Of a DNA stretch of 64,000 nucleotides, positions 46,601 through 55,651 are shown piece after piece (position 1 is the first letter of the stretch; every line of letters begins with the position of its first letter). The notes under the pieces were generated by a model. That model made no database searches and was not told the DNA's origin. It worked only from the letters and a program-made list of their open reading frames with translations. The position numbers were made by a program, and so were the translations under genes. The DNA comes from Pseudomonas fluorescens (GTDB lineage: Bacteria > Pseudomonadota > Gammaproteobacteria > Pseudomonadales > Pseudomonadaceae): NCBI RefSeq assembly GCF_000967965.1, contig NZ_LACC01000012.1:62662-126661 (forward strand), read 5' to 3'.

Positions 46601-47015
46601 GCAGGTCGCTTTGCTGGGTGGAGCGCTCGGTGAGCAATTGTTCCAGCTGCTGGATCGGTTCCTTGGCGAAACGCTGCGCCACCGGCACCACGGAACTGGC
46701 CTTGAGGCGGGTCAGTTCACGCTGGTTCTCGATGGTCTGTTTGGGCGCACTGCTCAATTGCTGCTTGAGTGTGACCAGCTTCTGCTCGTAGTCACGCTTG
46801 TTGTTGAGCTGGCTCAGCGTGCCTTGCAGGACGGATTGAAGGGCCTTCTGATCGGCTTCCGGCAGTTTGCGGTCGGCGATCTTGTCCAGGCTCGCCTGTA
46901 CGGCTTCGCTGGAAGGCGGTTCGGTCGCTTGCGCCACTTGCGATAAACCAAGGGTGCCGACAGAGAGACTCAAGCCCAAAAGGGCGATGGCGAAAATGGA
47001 GCGCAGGTTAGGCAT
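43647..47015 (-). CDS. mscK: Large mechanosensitive channel, MscK (KefA) type
   Basis: 1122 residues. A signal peptide (IFAIALLGLSLSVGTLGLSQ, ending VAQA) is followed by ~450 residues of periplasmic coiled coil rich in Gln/Leu. About ten membrane helices come next, then the MscS core: the pore helix and upper beta domain GLGFGMQEIFANFISGIMIL, PVRIGDTITIGNLSGTVSKI and the vestibule IIVPNKTFITGQLINWS. It opens under membrane tension to relieve osmotic pressure. Its 5' end is 35 bases from the nhaP2 stop on the same strand. Confidence 0.92.
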   Translation of the reverse strand: MPNLRSIFAIALLGLSLSVGTLGLSQVAQATEPPSSEAVQASLDKIADRKLPEADQKALQSVLQGTLSQLNNKRDYEQKLVTLKQQLSSAPKQTIENQRELTRLKASSVVPVAQRFAKEPIQQLEQLLTERSTQQSDLQKALADANSLIITAQTRPERAQAEISSSQTRIQQINTILKNGKDAGKALSAEQRDQLNAELAALNALIPLRRQELAGNTQLQDLGSSQHDLLSERSDRLDQEIQELQTLINQKRLALSQETVTQQSIEAQKAGGSSLLATESAANLKLSDYLLKSTDRLNEVTQQNLQTKQQLDSLTQSDAALDEQINVLKGSLLLSKILYKQKQALPRLRLDRNLADQIADIRLYQFEVSQQRELLSNPATYVENLLSTQPPEQVTAQLRKSLMELATTRADLLERLNRELSAVLNESITLQLNQKQLLSTAQSLRATLDEQMFWIPSNKPLDLEWIHSVPDRLQRQLDSLPVLSSLSELTDGLTQRPLLFLPLALLIGALLWRRKNLYARLNKVHQDIGHFKRDSQWHTPQAILINILLAMPVSLGLALCGLALRIDARGQNANMGAALLQMAGAWLVFYTAYRILAPGGVAELHFRWEKPQVEFLRRWIRRLGIVVMALVTVVAVAELQPAALADDVLGMPVVLICYALMTLLLSRLLISSPTHENASLFRKLVGILFTALPVALFVAVCFGYYYTALKLSDRLINTLYLLMFWLVIEATFVRGLSVAARRLAYQRALAKRNAAKETADGEAIIEEPTMDIEKVNEQSLRLIRLALLGGFMAALYWVWADLITVFSYLDNITLYEYTSGTGANMSMVPISIGDMLGALIIIGITFALARNLPGLLEVFVLSKLNLAQGSAYATTTLLSYVIAGVGFVSTLSTLGVSWDKLQWLVAALSVGLGFGMQEIFANFISGIMILFERPVRIGDTITIGNLSGTVSKIRIRATTITDFDRKDIIVPNKTFITGQLINWSLTDTITRVTLKLGVDYGSDLDLVKELLLKAARDNPRVLKDPEPHVYFLNFGESTLDHELRMHVRDLGDRNPVLDEVNRFINREFKKQHINISFRQMEVYLKNLHGQEYKMVPIEPEAKTIVPVVDGKPAQEPPAAKLD

Positions 47016-47049
47016 AAAGACCGGTCAAGCAAGTGATAGTGGAAGCAGT

Positions 47050-48792
47050 TTAGAGGAAGAGTCCGGGACCCGGGCGACTTCCTTCGGGGAATCTGACGCC
47101 CACTTTGCCGATCTTGTTCCCGTCCATGACGGCCACGGTCCAAATGGTGTTGTTCCATTCCACCTGGTCGCCTACCACCGGCGCGCCGCCGACCTTCTGG
47201 GCAATGAAGTGGCCCAGGGACATGTCCGGATCGATGCCTTCGACCTTCAGTCCATAGAGGGCTGCAACCGCGGCCAGCTGGGCGTCTCCTTCGAGTACGA
47301 AGTCGCCAAAGAAGCGCAGATCGAGGCCCCGTTGTGGCGCCTGGCTGAAGAGTTTTCCGAGGGCCGGCAGGTTGTGTTCATGGCCGATGACACACAGCAA
47401 ATCATCGACTTCCAGCACCGTACTACCCGACGGATGGAGCAATTGTTGGCCACGAAACAGGGCAGCGATACGGGTGCCTTCGGGCATTTTCAGCTCGCGC
47501 AGGGGCGAACCGATGCACCATTTTTCCGCGCCGAGGCGATAGACGAACAGCTCCCACTCGCTGGTGACGTGCACTTCCAGGGCCGAGCGGGAGATGGGTG
47601 CAGGCTCCGGAGGCACCGTCACCTTCAGCAGCTTGGCGACCCACGGCAGGCTCGTGCCCTGAACCAACAGCGACACCAGCACGATAAAGAACGCGAGGTT
47701 GAAGTACAGCTGGGCGTTGGGCAGGCCGGCCATCAGCGGGAACACCGCTAGAATGATCGGGACCGCGCCGCGCAGGCCGACCCAGGAAATGAACGCTTTC
47801 TCGCGACCATGGAACGCCTTGAACGGCAGCAGGCTAACCATCACCGACAGTGGCCGGGCAAACAGAATCATCCACAGCGCCAGGGCCAGTGCCGGCAAGG
47901 CGATAGGCAGCAGGTCGTGAGGCGTCACCAGCAGCCCCAACACCAGGAACATACCGATCTGCGCCAGCCAGGCCATGCCATCGAGCATGTGCAGGATGCC
48001 GTGGCGGCTGCGCACCGGACGGTTGCCGATCACCAGGCCGCAGATGTATACCGCCAGGAAGCCACTGCCGTGCAGGGCGTTGGTCAGGGCAAAGACGACC
48101 AACCCGCCAGCGATGACCAGAATCGGATACAAACCGGTGGCCAGGTTGATGCGATTGACCAGTTGCAGCATGAGCCAGCCACCGCCCAGGCCAATGACGC
48201 CACCTATGCCGAACTCGCGCAGCAGGTGGGTCAACAGGCTCCAGTGCAGGCCGGTCTGGCCGCTGGCGAGCATGTCGATCAGGGTGACGGTGAGGAACAC
48301 CGCCATCGGGTCGTTGCTGCCGGATTCGATTTCAAGGCTGGCGGTTACCCGCTCGTTCAGGCCTTTGCCACCCAATAGCGAAAACACCGCCGCGGCGTCG
48401 GTGGAGCCGACGATGGCGCCGATCAGCAGGCCCTGGATCAGGTTCAGGTTGAACAGCCATGCGGCCGCCATGCCGGTCAGCCCGGTGGTAATCAGTACCC
48501 CGACTGTGGCCAGCGACAGCGCCGGCCATAACGCCACGCGGAAACTCGACACCCGGGTGCGCAAGCCGCCGTCGAGCAGGATCACTGCCAGTGCGAGGTT
48601 GCCGACCAGATAAGCCGTGGGGTAGTTATCAAAAAGAATGCCGGCGCCATCGACACCCGCCGCCATGCCGACTGCCAGGATGATCACCAGAATCGGGATG
48701 CCGAGACGGGACGAAAGTGAGCTCACCAGAATGCTCGCACCTACCAGCAACGCGCCGATCAAGAACAGGCTGTTGATGGTCGTTGCATTCAA
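47050..48792 (-). CDS. nhaP2: Potassium/proton antiporter (CvrA/NhaP2)
   Basis: 580 residues from TTG 48792 ([20 protein letters not shown]), chosen because GGAG lies 8 bases upstream and the length then equals the family. The longer frame would add a hydrophilic, arginine-rich tail to the first helix. The first ~400 residues form the CPA1 membrane domain with [14 protein letters not shown] and the [13 protein letters not shown] ion site. A cytosolic TrkA_C domain ([19 protein letters not shown]) and a CorC/HlyC-like end ([19 protein letters not shown]) follow. Confidence 0.9.
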   Translation of the reverse strand: MNATTINSLFLIGALLVGASILVSSLSSRLGIPILVIILAVGMAAGVDGAGILFDNYPTAYLVGNLALAVILLDGGLRTRVSSFRVALWPALSLATVGVLITTGLTGMAAAWLFNLNLIQGLLIGAIVGSTDAAAVFSLLGGKGLNERVTASLEIESGSNDPMAVFLTVTLIDMLASGQTGLHWSLLTHLLREFGIGGVIGLGGGWLMLQLVNRINLATGLYPILVIAGGLVVFALTNALHGSGFLAVYICGLVIGNRPVRSRHGILHMLDGMAWLAQIGMFLVLGLLVTPHDLLPIALPALALALWMILFARPLSVMVSLLPFKAFHGREKAFISWVGLRGAVPIILAVFPLMAGLPNAQLYFNLAFFIVLVSLLVQGTSLPWVAKLLKVTVPPEPAPISRSALEVHVTSEWELFVYRLGAEKWCIGSPLRELKMPEGTRIAALFRGQQLLHPSGSTVLEVDDLLCVIGHEHNLPALGKLFSQAPQRGLDLRFFGDFVLEGDAQLAAVAALYGLKVEGIDPDMSLGHFIAQKVGGAPVVGDQVEWNNTIWTVAVMDGNKIGKVGVRFPEGSRPGPGLFL

Positions 48793-48926
48793 AGGCAGTA
48801 CTCCAGAAAGCTGAAAGGCGGGCGCAAACTGACCATGCAGTCTGCGTGCCAGCGATTCTAACCTGTTGAAATGTGATGCTGTCAAAAAGCTTTTTGCAGG
48901 CGATTCTTCACGCTGGGTGAAATCAT

Positions 48927-49073
48927 TGTGGCGAGGGGGCTTGCCCCCGTTCGGCTGCGAAGCAGTCGTAAATCCGGTAGACGCGATTTAATGGATGTGC
49001 GCAGTTAACAGGTTTGGGGTCGCTGCGCGGCCCAACGGGGTGGTGCGGCATTCCGACAAGCCCCCTCGCCACA
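48927..49073. repeat. REP pair with altered right arm
   Basis: TGTGGCGAGGGGGCTTGCCC and CCGTTCGGCTGCGAAG at the left are mirrored by CGCGGCCCAACGGGG and CAAGCCCCCTCGCCACA at the right. In the right copy the two halves are pushed apart by an extra stretch (TGGTGCGGCATTCCGA) not present in the other copy of this REP type at 22192-22325. Confidence 0.8.
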
Positions 49074-49076
49074 GAG

Positions 49077-50702
49077 TTAAAGGCTGAACCGCCCAACCAT
49101 CGTGTTCAGGTCCACCGCCAGGCGCGACAGTTCGTTACTGGCCGCACTGGTCTGGTTGGCCCCGGTGGCCGACTGCACCGACAGGTCACGGATGTTCACC
49201 AGATTGCGATCCACTTCACGGGCCACCTGCGCCTGTTCTTCGGCGGCGCTGGCGATCACCAGGTTGCGCTCGTTGATTTCGACGATGGCGCTGTTGATGG
49301 TGTCCAGCGACATCCCGGCACCACGGGCGATGTTCAGGGTCGATTCGGCGCGTTCGGTGCTGTTACGCATCGAATCCACTGCGTGCTCCGTACCGCTCTG
49401 GATGCTGCCAATCATGCGTTCGATCTCGCTGGTCGACTGCTGGGTGCGGTGGGCCAGGGCACGAACCTCATCGGCCACCACCGCAAAACCACGACCGGCC
49501 TCACCAGCGCGTGCCGCTTCGATGGCCGCGTTCAACGCCAGCAGGTTGGTCTGGTCGGCCAGGCCACGGATCACGTCCAGCACCTTGCCGATGTCGCGGG
49601 ACTCGTTGGCCAGGTCGCCGATCAGGGTCGCGGTGCTCTGTACGTCGGCGCTCATGCGTTCGATGGCGCTGACGGTTTCCTGCACCAGGTCACGGCCGTC
49701 ACCGGCTGAGGTGGTGGCGTTTTTCGAGGCTTCGGACGTGCTCACCGCGTTGCGTGCGACTTCTTCCACGGCGCTGGTCATTTCGTTGACTGCGGTGGCG
49801 GCCTGTTCGATTTCGTTGTTCTGCCGGGTCAGGCCACGGGCGCTTTCGTCGGTGACGCTGTTGAGTTCTTCGGCAGCCGATGCCAACTGTGTGGCCGAGC
49901 CGGAAATACGCTGCAGCGTGTCGCGCAACTTGTCCTGCATCTTTGACATGGCCAGCAGCAAGCGGCCGGCTTCATCCTGGCCGTCAACGGTAATCGGACG
50001 CGTCAGGTTGCCTTCGGCGATCTGTTCAGCGGCGCCCAGGGCATTGGCGATCGGTTGGGTGATGCTGTTGGTCAGCAACCAGGCGAGCAGCAGCGTCATG
50101 GCGGTGGCGATCACCAACAGGGCGATCACAAGGTTGAACGCCGAATCGTATTGATCCGCTGCCTGCTGGTTGGTGTCGTGGCTCTGCTGGGTGTTGATCT
50201 CCAGCAGGCGGTTCAACACGGTGTTGACCGCTTCGGAGTTATTGAGCAAATCGGTGTTGAGCAAGCTGCGCAGTTCATCGACCTGATTGTTGCGCGACAG
50301 GGTTTTCATCCGGTCTTCGATCTGGCGGTACTGACCCAGCAGTTGTACGTATTGATCGTAGGTCGCACGCTCCTGCGGGCTGGCGATCAGCTTTTCGTAG
50401 GTTGCCTGGGCGGTGCGAATCTGCTGGTTGCGAGTCTCCAGCAGTTCCATGGTTTTCTGCTGCACGTCCGGCTCGCGGTTCACCAGCAAGCGGTAGGACA
50501 GCACCCGCAGGCGCAAGGTGAGTTGGGTGAACTCGTCCAGGCTCTTGATGCTTGGCACACTGTTGTTGGTGATGTTCTCGGCGGCGCCGCGGATCTTGCT
50601 CATCTGATTCAAGGCAAACACCCCCAGAACCATCATCAAGCCGCCAATCAGGGCAAAGCTGAGGAACGCGCGAGGGGCGATATTCATATTACGAAGGGAC
50701 AT
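49077..50702 (-). CDS. Methyl-accepting chemotaxis protein, 4HB sensor
   Basis: 541 residues from ATG 50702 ([20 protein letters not shown]). TM1 is followed by a ~150-residue periplasmic four-helix-bundle domain, then TM2 ([20 protein letters not shown]), a HAMP domain and the signalling hairpin [20 protein letters not shown] with [20 protein letters not shown]. There is no C-terminal CheR pentapeptide. The ligand cannot be told. The frame open further upstream is not used because residues before MSLRN are polar and unlike the family. Confidence 0.92.
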   Translation of the reverse strand: MSLRNMNIAPRAFLSFALIGGLMMVLGVFALNQMSKIRGAAENITNNSVPSIKSLDEFTQLTLRLRVLSYRLLVNREPDVQQKTMELLETRNQQIRTAQATYEKLIASPQERATYDQYVQLLGQYRQIEDRMKTLSRNNQVDELRSLLNTDLLNNSEAVNTVLNRLLEINTQQSHDTNQQAADQYDSAFNLVIALLVIATAMTLLLAWLLTNSITQPIANALGAAEQIAEGNLTRPITVDGQDEAGRLLLAMSKMQDKLRDTLQRISGSATQLASAAEELNSVTDESARGLTRQNNEIEQAATAVNEMTSAVEEVARNAVSTSEASKNATTSAGDGRDLVQETVSAIERMSADVQSTATLIGDLANESRDIGKVLDVIRGLADQTNLLALNAAIEAARAGEAGRGFAVVADEVRALAHRTQQSTSEIERMIGSIQSGTEHAVDSMRNSTERAESTLNIARGAGMSLDTINSAIVEINERNLVIASAAEEQAQVAREVDRNLVNIRDLSVQSATGANQTSAASNELSRLAVDLNTMVGRFSL

Positions 50703-50911
50703 GGCGATCACCGAAAAGAGCGCATCCGTGCGGGGCTGAGGCTGCTGTATGGATGACTTATCGGTCGTCTGGCTGAAGTCTTGAGCCCCCCGTGTTTCAG
50801 CCGGTTGCACCTTGTGGCGACGAAGTGCAGGAACCAGATGGGCCAATCACAGTCTTTAAAACTCGCGAGGAAGGTCGCCCGTCAGCAAAATCAAGGCTTT
50901 GCGTCTGTATA

Positions 50912-50938
50912 ACCCTGGCATCCAGGGTGACTTTTCTT
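50912..50938 (+). terminator. Terminator-like hairpin upstream of the TIGR02449 gene
   Basis: ACCCTGG/CCAGGGT with a CAT-type loop is followed by GACTTTTCTTTA. No plus-strand gene precedes it in this intergenic region (50703-50976), so it is either an attenuator in the leader of the small gene pair or the end of an unseen small transcript. Confidence 0.4.
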
Positions 50939-50976
50939 TATCGTACGCGCCCTTTGAAAAAGCCCGGAAAATCAAA

Positions 50977-51186
50977 ATGTTGGAAGCATCCCTAAGCCAA
51001 TTGGAACAACTGGTCAGTGACCTGGTGCAGCAGAACCAGAGCCTGACCACGGAACTGGCCCAGGCCAAAGATGAAAACGAAAGCCTGCAACTGAGCCTGA
51101 TGGAACACGAAGAGAAGCAAGGCGCCACGGCGGCTCGCATCCAGGCCCTGGTTGAGCGCGTCAGCGCAGGCCCTGTCAGCGCATGA
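50977..51186 (+). CDS. TIGR02449-family small coiled-coil protein (ZapB-like)
   Basis: 69 residues, almost entirely a heptad coiled coil (LEQLVSDLVQQNQSLTTELA, then QAKDENESLQLSL). ATG 50977 overlaps the downstream zapA by ATGA. This gene is regularly the partner of zapA in pseudomonads and is thought to act at the division ring like ZapB. No other motif is visible. Confidence 0.82.
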   Translation: MLEASLSQLEQLVSDLVQQNQSLTTELAQAKDENESLQLSLMEHEEKQGATAARIQALVERVSAGPVSA

Positions 51187-51485
51187 GTTACAACGCCGCA
51201 GGGGTAAAAGTCGTCTCGATCCTGGGAGAGGACTATTCGATCAAGGCACCGGCCGGGGAAGAACAAACCCTGCTCGATGCCGCGATGATGTTGAAGGCAG
51301 CCCTGGCCGAAACCAAGAGGAAGTACCCGACGCTGATCGGTGACCGACTGCTGGTGCTGGCGGCGATGAATCTGTGCTCCCAGCAGATCGAAATGCAGAA
51401 GCAGCACAAGCTCGAACTCGACCGTTACCAAGAGCAAGTCAGCGCCACGGTTGAAGTGATCTCCAAGACGATCAATCAGGCCTGA
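51183..51485 (+). CDS. zapA: Cell division protein ZapA
   Basis: 100 residues. The N-terminal [20 protein letters not shown] and [20 protein letters not shown] are typical ZapA, followed by the long C-terminal helix of the dimer ([20 protein letters not shown]). It bundles FtsZ filaments at mid-cell. It is translationally coupled to the upstream coiled-coil gene. In many gammaproteobacteria the 6S RNA gene follows zapA; here a chemoreceptor gene begins 100 bases on. Confidence 0.92.
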   Translation: MSYNAAGVKVVSILGEDYSIKAPAGEEQTLLDAAMMLKAALAETKRKYPTLIGDRLLVLAAMNLCSQQIEMQKQHKLELDRYQEQVSATVEVISKTINQA

Positions 51486-51585
51486 TCGGCTTTGCGCACA
51501 ACCAAAGAATAGATTGTCGGTTGGTTTGTATACAATCGGCACGGCTGTTGCAGTGTTTCAGCCTCTTATTCTTTGGGGGTGCTCC

Positions 51586-53538
51586 ATGCAGTTCTGGCGA
51601 CGCAGTATTCAATGGCAGTTGATCCTGAGCATGGGCACCGCTCTGCTCGTCAGTATTCTGATCGTGGTTGGCATTTATACCCTGGTGGTCAATCGTCTCG
51701 CCCAGAGCTATCTGGTCGAGCAGGCCTTGCCATCGAGCATCGAAGCGATGCGCAACGACATCGAACGTATCCTTGTCCAACCGCTCACCGCCGCCAAGGA
51801 CATCGCCAGCAACAGCATGGTGCGCGACTGGCTGGCCGGGGGGGAAGACAGTGCCCAGGTCGGCACGTTTACTACCTATCTCGAAGGCATCCGCGCCGAG
51901 CACAAGGCCTTTACCGCGATTATTGTCGGCACCGCGTCCAACCATTACTTCACCGAAAAAGGCCTGGATCGGACCCTCAGTCGTTCCAATCCGAAAGACG
52001 CCTGGTTCTACTCGTTCCTCGACAGCAACCAGCCGCGCACTCTCAACATCGATAACGACACGGCCACCGGAGAATTGGCGCTTTTCATCGACTTCAAAGT
52101 CGAGCAGGCCGGTAAAGTCGTGGGCGTTGCCGGGCTTGGCCTGAGCATGAAAGAACTGTCGGAGCTGATTCACAACTTCAGCTTCGGAGAGCGCGGCAAG
52201 GTCTATCTCGTGCGTTCCGACGGTTTGATCCAGGTGCATCCCGAGGCGCAATTCAGCGGCAAACGCACTTTGATCGAGCAGATTGGTGCTACGGCGGCAC
52301 AAGCGGTGATGAGTCAGCTTTCTACCTTCAAGGCCACTGCCACCAACAGCGGCTTCCAGCGTGACGGTGAAGACTTCCTCGCGTTAAGCCTGCCATTGCG
52401 TGATCTCGGCTGGACCCTGGTGGCCGAAGTGCCGCAATCGCAGATCTACGCCGAAGCCCGCCGCGCCATGTGGATAAGCAGTGGTATCGGCCTGGCGGTG
52501 GCCTTGGTGTGCCTGTTGCTGGTGGTGTTGCTGGCCCGTGGGCTGGTGCGCCCGATTCGTCAGGTAACAGCGGCATTGGTAGCAATCGGTAGCGGCGGTG
52601 GAGATTTGACCCACCGGTTAGATTCCAGCCGTGCTGATGAGCTGGGCGATCTGGCTCGCGGTTTCAATCGGTTCCTGGATAGCCAGCGCGACATGATCGG
52701 CGAAGTGCTGACCACCAGCGAGCAGTTGCGCACCGCTGTCGGCCAGGTTGCACGGGTTGTGGATAACACCGCTGAACGCTCCGGCCGCCAACAGGAAATG
52801 ACCGACATGGTTGCCACTGCGGTTCACGAAATGGGCCTGACCGTTCAGGAGATCGCCCAGAACGCCGGCAACGCGGCGGTCGCATCGCAAACGGCTCGGG
52901 ATGAGGCGATGCAGGCACGGGAAGTGGTAGGCGGATCGATTCGGCACATTGAAAATATGTCTGACGAAATCGGCGTCGCGGCCACGGCGGTGGGTGAACT
53001 GGCCCATCAAGTGGCGTCGATCGACCAGGTGCTGGCGGTGATTCGCGGGATTTCCGAGCAGACCAACCTGCTGGCGCTCAATGCCGCTATCGAAGCGGCG
53101 CGGGCCGGGGACATGGGGCGTGGATTTGCCGTGGTGGCCGATGAAGTGCGGACTTTGGCGCGGCGTACACAGTCGTCAACCGATGAAATCCAGCAGATGA
53201 TCGGCAGCCTCAAGCAAGGTGCGGAAAACGCAGTGTCGTCGATGCATTCCGGGCAAGCGGCGACAGGTACAGGTGTCGAGTCGAGCCAGCGTACCGGCGC
53301 CTCGTTGACTGCGATTACCGGGCAAGTGGAACGCATCAGCGACATGAACCATCAGGTGGCGACGGCGACAGAAGAGCAGTCGGCGGTGACCGAAGAGATC
53401 AACCGTAACGTGCAGGGTATTTCCGATCTGGCCCGGGCGACGGCGGGGGAGGTCAGGGCCTGTCGGGATGATTGCCAGACGTTGCAGCGGTTGGCGGATG
53501 ATCTGGCGCGGCAGATGGGTGGGTTCAAGCTGAGTTGA
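51586..53538 (+). CDS. Methyl-accepting chemotaxis protein, dCache sensor
   Basis: 650 residues with GGGGGT as ribosome site. TM1 is [20 protein letters not shown]. The ~260-residue periplasmic part has the Cache fold pattern: [17 protein letters not shown], then [20 protein letters not shown] and [18 protein letters not shown]2 ([20 protein letters not shown]), HAMP and the signalling hairpin ([20 protein letters not shown]) follow. Cache receptors of this kind in Pseudomonas commonly bind amino acids or organic acids; the actual ligand is not known. Confidence 0.92.
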   Translation: MQFWRRSIQWQLILSMGTALLVSILIVVGIYTLVVNRLAQSYLVEQALPSSIEAMRNDIERILVQPLTAAKDIASNSMVRDWLAGGEDSAQVGTFTTYLEGIRAEHKAFTAIIVGTASNHYFTEKGLDRTLSRSNPKDAWFYSFLDSNQPRTLNIDNDTATGELALFIDFKVEQAGKVVGVAGLGLSMKELSELIHNFSFGERGKVYLVRSDGLIQVHPEAQFSGKRTLIEQIGATAAQAVMSQLSTFKATATNSGFQRDGEDFLALSLPLRDLGWTLVAEVPQSQIYAEARRAMWISSGIGLAVALVCLLLVVLLARGLVRPIRQVTAALVAIGSGGGDLTHRLDSSRADELGDLARGFNRFLDSQRDMIGEVLTTSEQLRTAVGQVARVVDNTAERSGRQQEMTDMVATAVHEMGLTVQEIAQNAGNAAVASQTARDEAMQAREVVGGSIRHIENMSDEIGVAATAVGELAHQVASIDQVLAVIRGISEQTNLLALNAAIEAARAGDMGRGFAVVADEVRTLARRTQSSTDEIQQMIGSLKQGAENAVSSMHSGQAATGTGVESSQRTGASLTAITGQVERISDMNHQVATATEEQSAVTEEINRNVQGISDLARATAGEVRACRDDCQTLQRLADDLARQMGGFKLS

Positions 53539-53546
53539 GAGACAAC

Positions 53547-53580
53547 TTTGTGGCGAGGGAGCTTGCTCCCTCGCCACAAA
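53547..53580. terminator. REP palindrome between convergent genes
   Basis: TTTGTGGCGAGGGAGC is perfectly mirrored by GCTCCCTCGCCACAAA around a TT centre. The T and A flanks on both sides suit termination of the convergent chemoreceptor and acyl-CoA dehydrogenase transcripts. Confidence 0.75.
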
Positions 53581-53593
53581 TACTTGCCGGTCG

Positions 53594-55396
53594 TCAGAAC
53601 CACTCATCCTGCATCGTCAGGCACACATCATCCCGCGCCTCAAGAATCGCCAGCTCATGATGGCAACCCGGCACTTCCCACGTCAGGAAGTACCGCGCCG
53701 CCTGCAGCTTGCCTTTATAGAAACTGACATCCGCCGCATTGCCCTTGGCTAAACCTTCTTCGGCACGGATCGCCTGCTCCAGCCAGCGCCAGCCAATCAC
53801 CGTATGACCAAACACTTTCAGGTACAGCGCTGAGTTCGCCAGGCTGCTGTTGACCTTGCCTTGCGCCAGATCGGTCAGCAGGCCGATGGTCACGGTTTGC
53901 AAACGAGCAACCAGTTTTTCCAGCGGTTCACGCAGCGGCGTCAATGAAGCAAACGCCTGTGCTCGCTCACCAGTGTCAGCGATCAGGCGGATCAGTTGCT
54001 TGAGCCCCGCGCCACCGTTCTGCGCCAGTTTTCGGCCCAGCAGGTCCAGCGATTGAATACCGTGGGTGCCTTCGTGGATCGGGTTCAGGCGGTTGTCGCG
54101 GTAGTACTGCTCCACCGGGTATTCGCGGGTGTAGCCGTGGCCGCCGAGGATCTGGATTGCCAGTTCGTTGGCCTTCAGGCAGAACTCCGATGGCCAGGAT
54201 TTGACGATCGGCGTCAGCAGGTCCAGCAGTTCATGGGCCTGCTTGCGTTCGGCTTCGGTCGCAAGCGTCGTGGTGTCATCGAACAGGCGCGCCGCATAAA
54301 GACCCAAGTCAAACGAACCTTCGACGTAAGCCTTTTGTGTCAGCAGCATGCGTTTGACGTCGGCGTGCTGAATGATTGCCACTGGCGCGGTGTTCGGGTC
54401 CTTGCTGTCCGGTACGCGGCCCTGCGGACGCTCGCGGGCGTATTCCAGCGAGTACAGATAGCCGGCGTAACCGAGCATCACCGCACCCATGCCGACGCCG
54501 ATCCGCGCCTCGTTCATCATCTGGAACATGTAGCTCAAGCCCTGGTGCGGTTTGCCCACCAGATAGCCGACACACTCACCGTTATCGCCGAAATTCAGCG
54601 CGGTGGACGTGGTTCCGCGCCAGCCCATCTTGTGGAACAGGCCAGCCAGCAACACATCGTTGCGTTTGCCGAGGCTGCCGTCATCGTTGACCAGGAATTT
54701 CGGCACGATGAACAGTGAAATACCCTTCACCCCGGCCGGTGCGTCCGGCAACTTGGCCAGGACCATGTGCACAATGTTTTCCGACAGCGAGTGATCGCCA
54801 CCGGAGATGAAGATCTTGTTGCCCTTGAGGCGATAAGTGCCGTCGGACGCAGGTTCCGCGCGTGTACGAATATCCGACAACGACGAGCCGGCGTGCGGTT
54901 CGGTCAGGGCCATGGTGCCGAAAAAGCGGCCGTCGATCATCGGTTGCAGGAAGCGCTGCTTCTGTTCGTCAGTGCCGAAGCTTTCGATCAGGTTGGCCGC
55001 GCCCATGGTCAGGAACGGATACGACGTTGAAGCCGCGTTGGCCGACTGAAAGTGCGAAAAACAGGCTTGGGACAGCAAGGTAGGAAGCTGCATGCCGCCG
55101 GCGTCGAAACTGCGCGCGGCGTTCAGGAATCCGGCTTCGAGGAAGGCATCCACTGCCGGTTTCACTTCGGGAATCAGAATCGCCTGACCGTTCTCATAGC
55201 GCGGCTCGTTCTCGTCACCCTTGCGGTTGTGCGGGGCAAAGAACTTCTCGGCGATGCTGCGGGCGGTGCCAATGGCCGCATCGAAGGTTTCGCGGTTGTG
55301 CTCGGCGAAACGCTCACGCTGGGTCAGGCCCTCGGCATCGAGGACTTCATACAGCTCGAAAGCCAGATTGCGGGAACTGAGCAACGTCTCGGACAT
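53594..55396 (-). CDS. Acyl-CoA dehydrogenase (long, AcdA/FadE-type)
   Basis: 600 residues, the long form with an extra C-terminal domain. The FAD region is FFGTMALTEPHAGSSLSDIR and KGNKIFISGGDHSL. The catalytic base is the Glu in NPIHEGTHGIQSLDLLGRK. FadE-like C-terminal helices follow, ending VCLTMQDEWF. It oxidises an acyl-CoA to the 2-enoyl-CoA and passes electrons to ETF. Chain-length preference is not evident. It is a single gene. Confidence 0.9.
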   Translation of the reverse strand: MSETLLSSRNLAFELYEVLDAEGLTQRERFAEHNRETFDAAIGTARSIAEKFFAPHNRKGDENEPRYENGQAILIPEVKPAVDAFLEAGFLNAARSFDAGGMQLPTLLSQACFSHFQSANAASTSYPFLTMGAANLIESFGTDEQKQRFLQPMIDGRFFGTMALTEPHAGSSLSDIRTRAEPASDGTYRLKGNKIFISGGDHSLSENIVHMVLAKLPDAPAGVKGISLFIVPKFLVNDDGSLGKRNDVLLAGLFHKMGWRGTTSTALNFGDNGECVGYLVGKPHQGLSYMFQMMNEARIGVGMGAVMLGYAGYLYSLEYARERPQGRVPDSKDPNTAPVAIIQHADVKRMLLTQKAYVEGSFDLGLYAARLFDDTTTLATEAERKQAHELLDLLTPIVKSWPSEFCLKANELAIQILGGHGYTREYPVEQYYRDNRLNPIHEGTHGIQSLDLLGRKLAQNGGAGLKQLIRLIADTGERAQAFASLTPLREPLEKLVARLQTVTIGLLTDLAQGKVNSSLANSALYLKVFGHTVIGWRWLEQAIRAEEGLAKGNAADVSFYKGKLQAARYFLTWEVPGCHHELAILEARDDVCLTMQDEWF

Positions 55397-55514
55397 GGCG
55401 GCCTACCTTTTGTTGGAATGGGCCGAGTCTAAGTGGGGGGATAAAGGCTGAACAGGATGATTGATGACCGTGATAATGGGCCAGCGCAGCAACTTTGCAG
55501 GCACCACAAAACAA

Positions 55515-55605
55515 CTGTAGGAGTGAGCCTGCTCGCGATGACGGCGGCACATCCGAAACAGATGTGACCGACAGACCGCTATCGCGAGCAGGCTCACTCC
55601 TACAG
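55515..55605. repeat. REP pair between the acyl-CoA dehydrogenase and putA genes
   Basis: CTGTAGGAGTGAGCCTGCTC with GCGATGAC at the left is mirrored by CTATCGCGAGCAGGCTCACT with CCTACAG at the right. Same REP family as 26435-26528. It lies upstream of the acyl-CoA dehydrogenase start and just past the putA stop. Confidence 0.85.
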
Positions 55606-55651
55606 GGATTTGATTGCCAGGCAGCCATTGCAGCTGCCTGGCGTATCGGTT

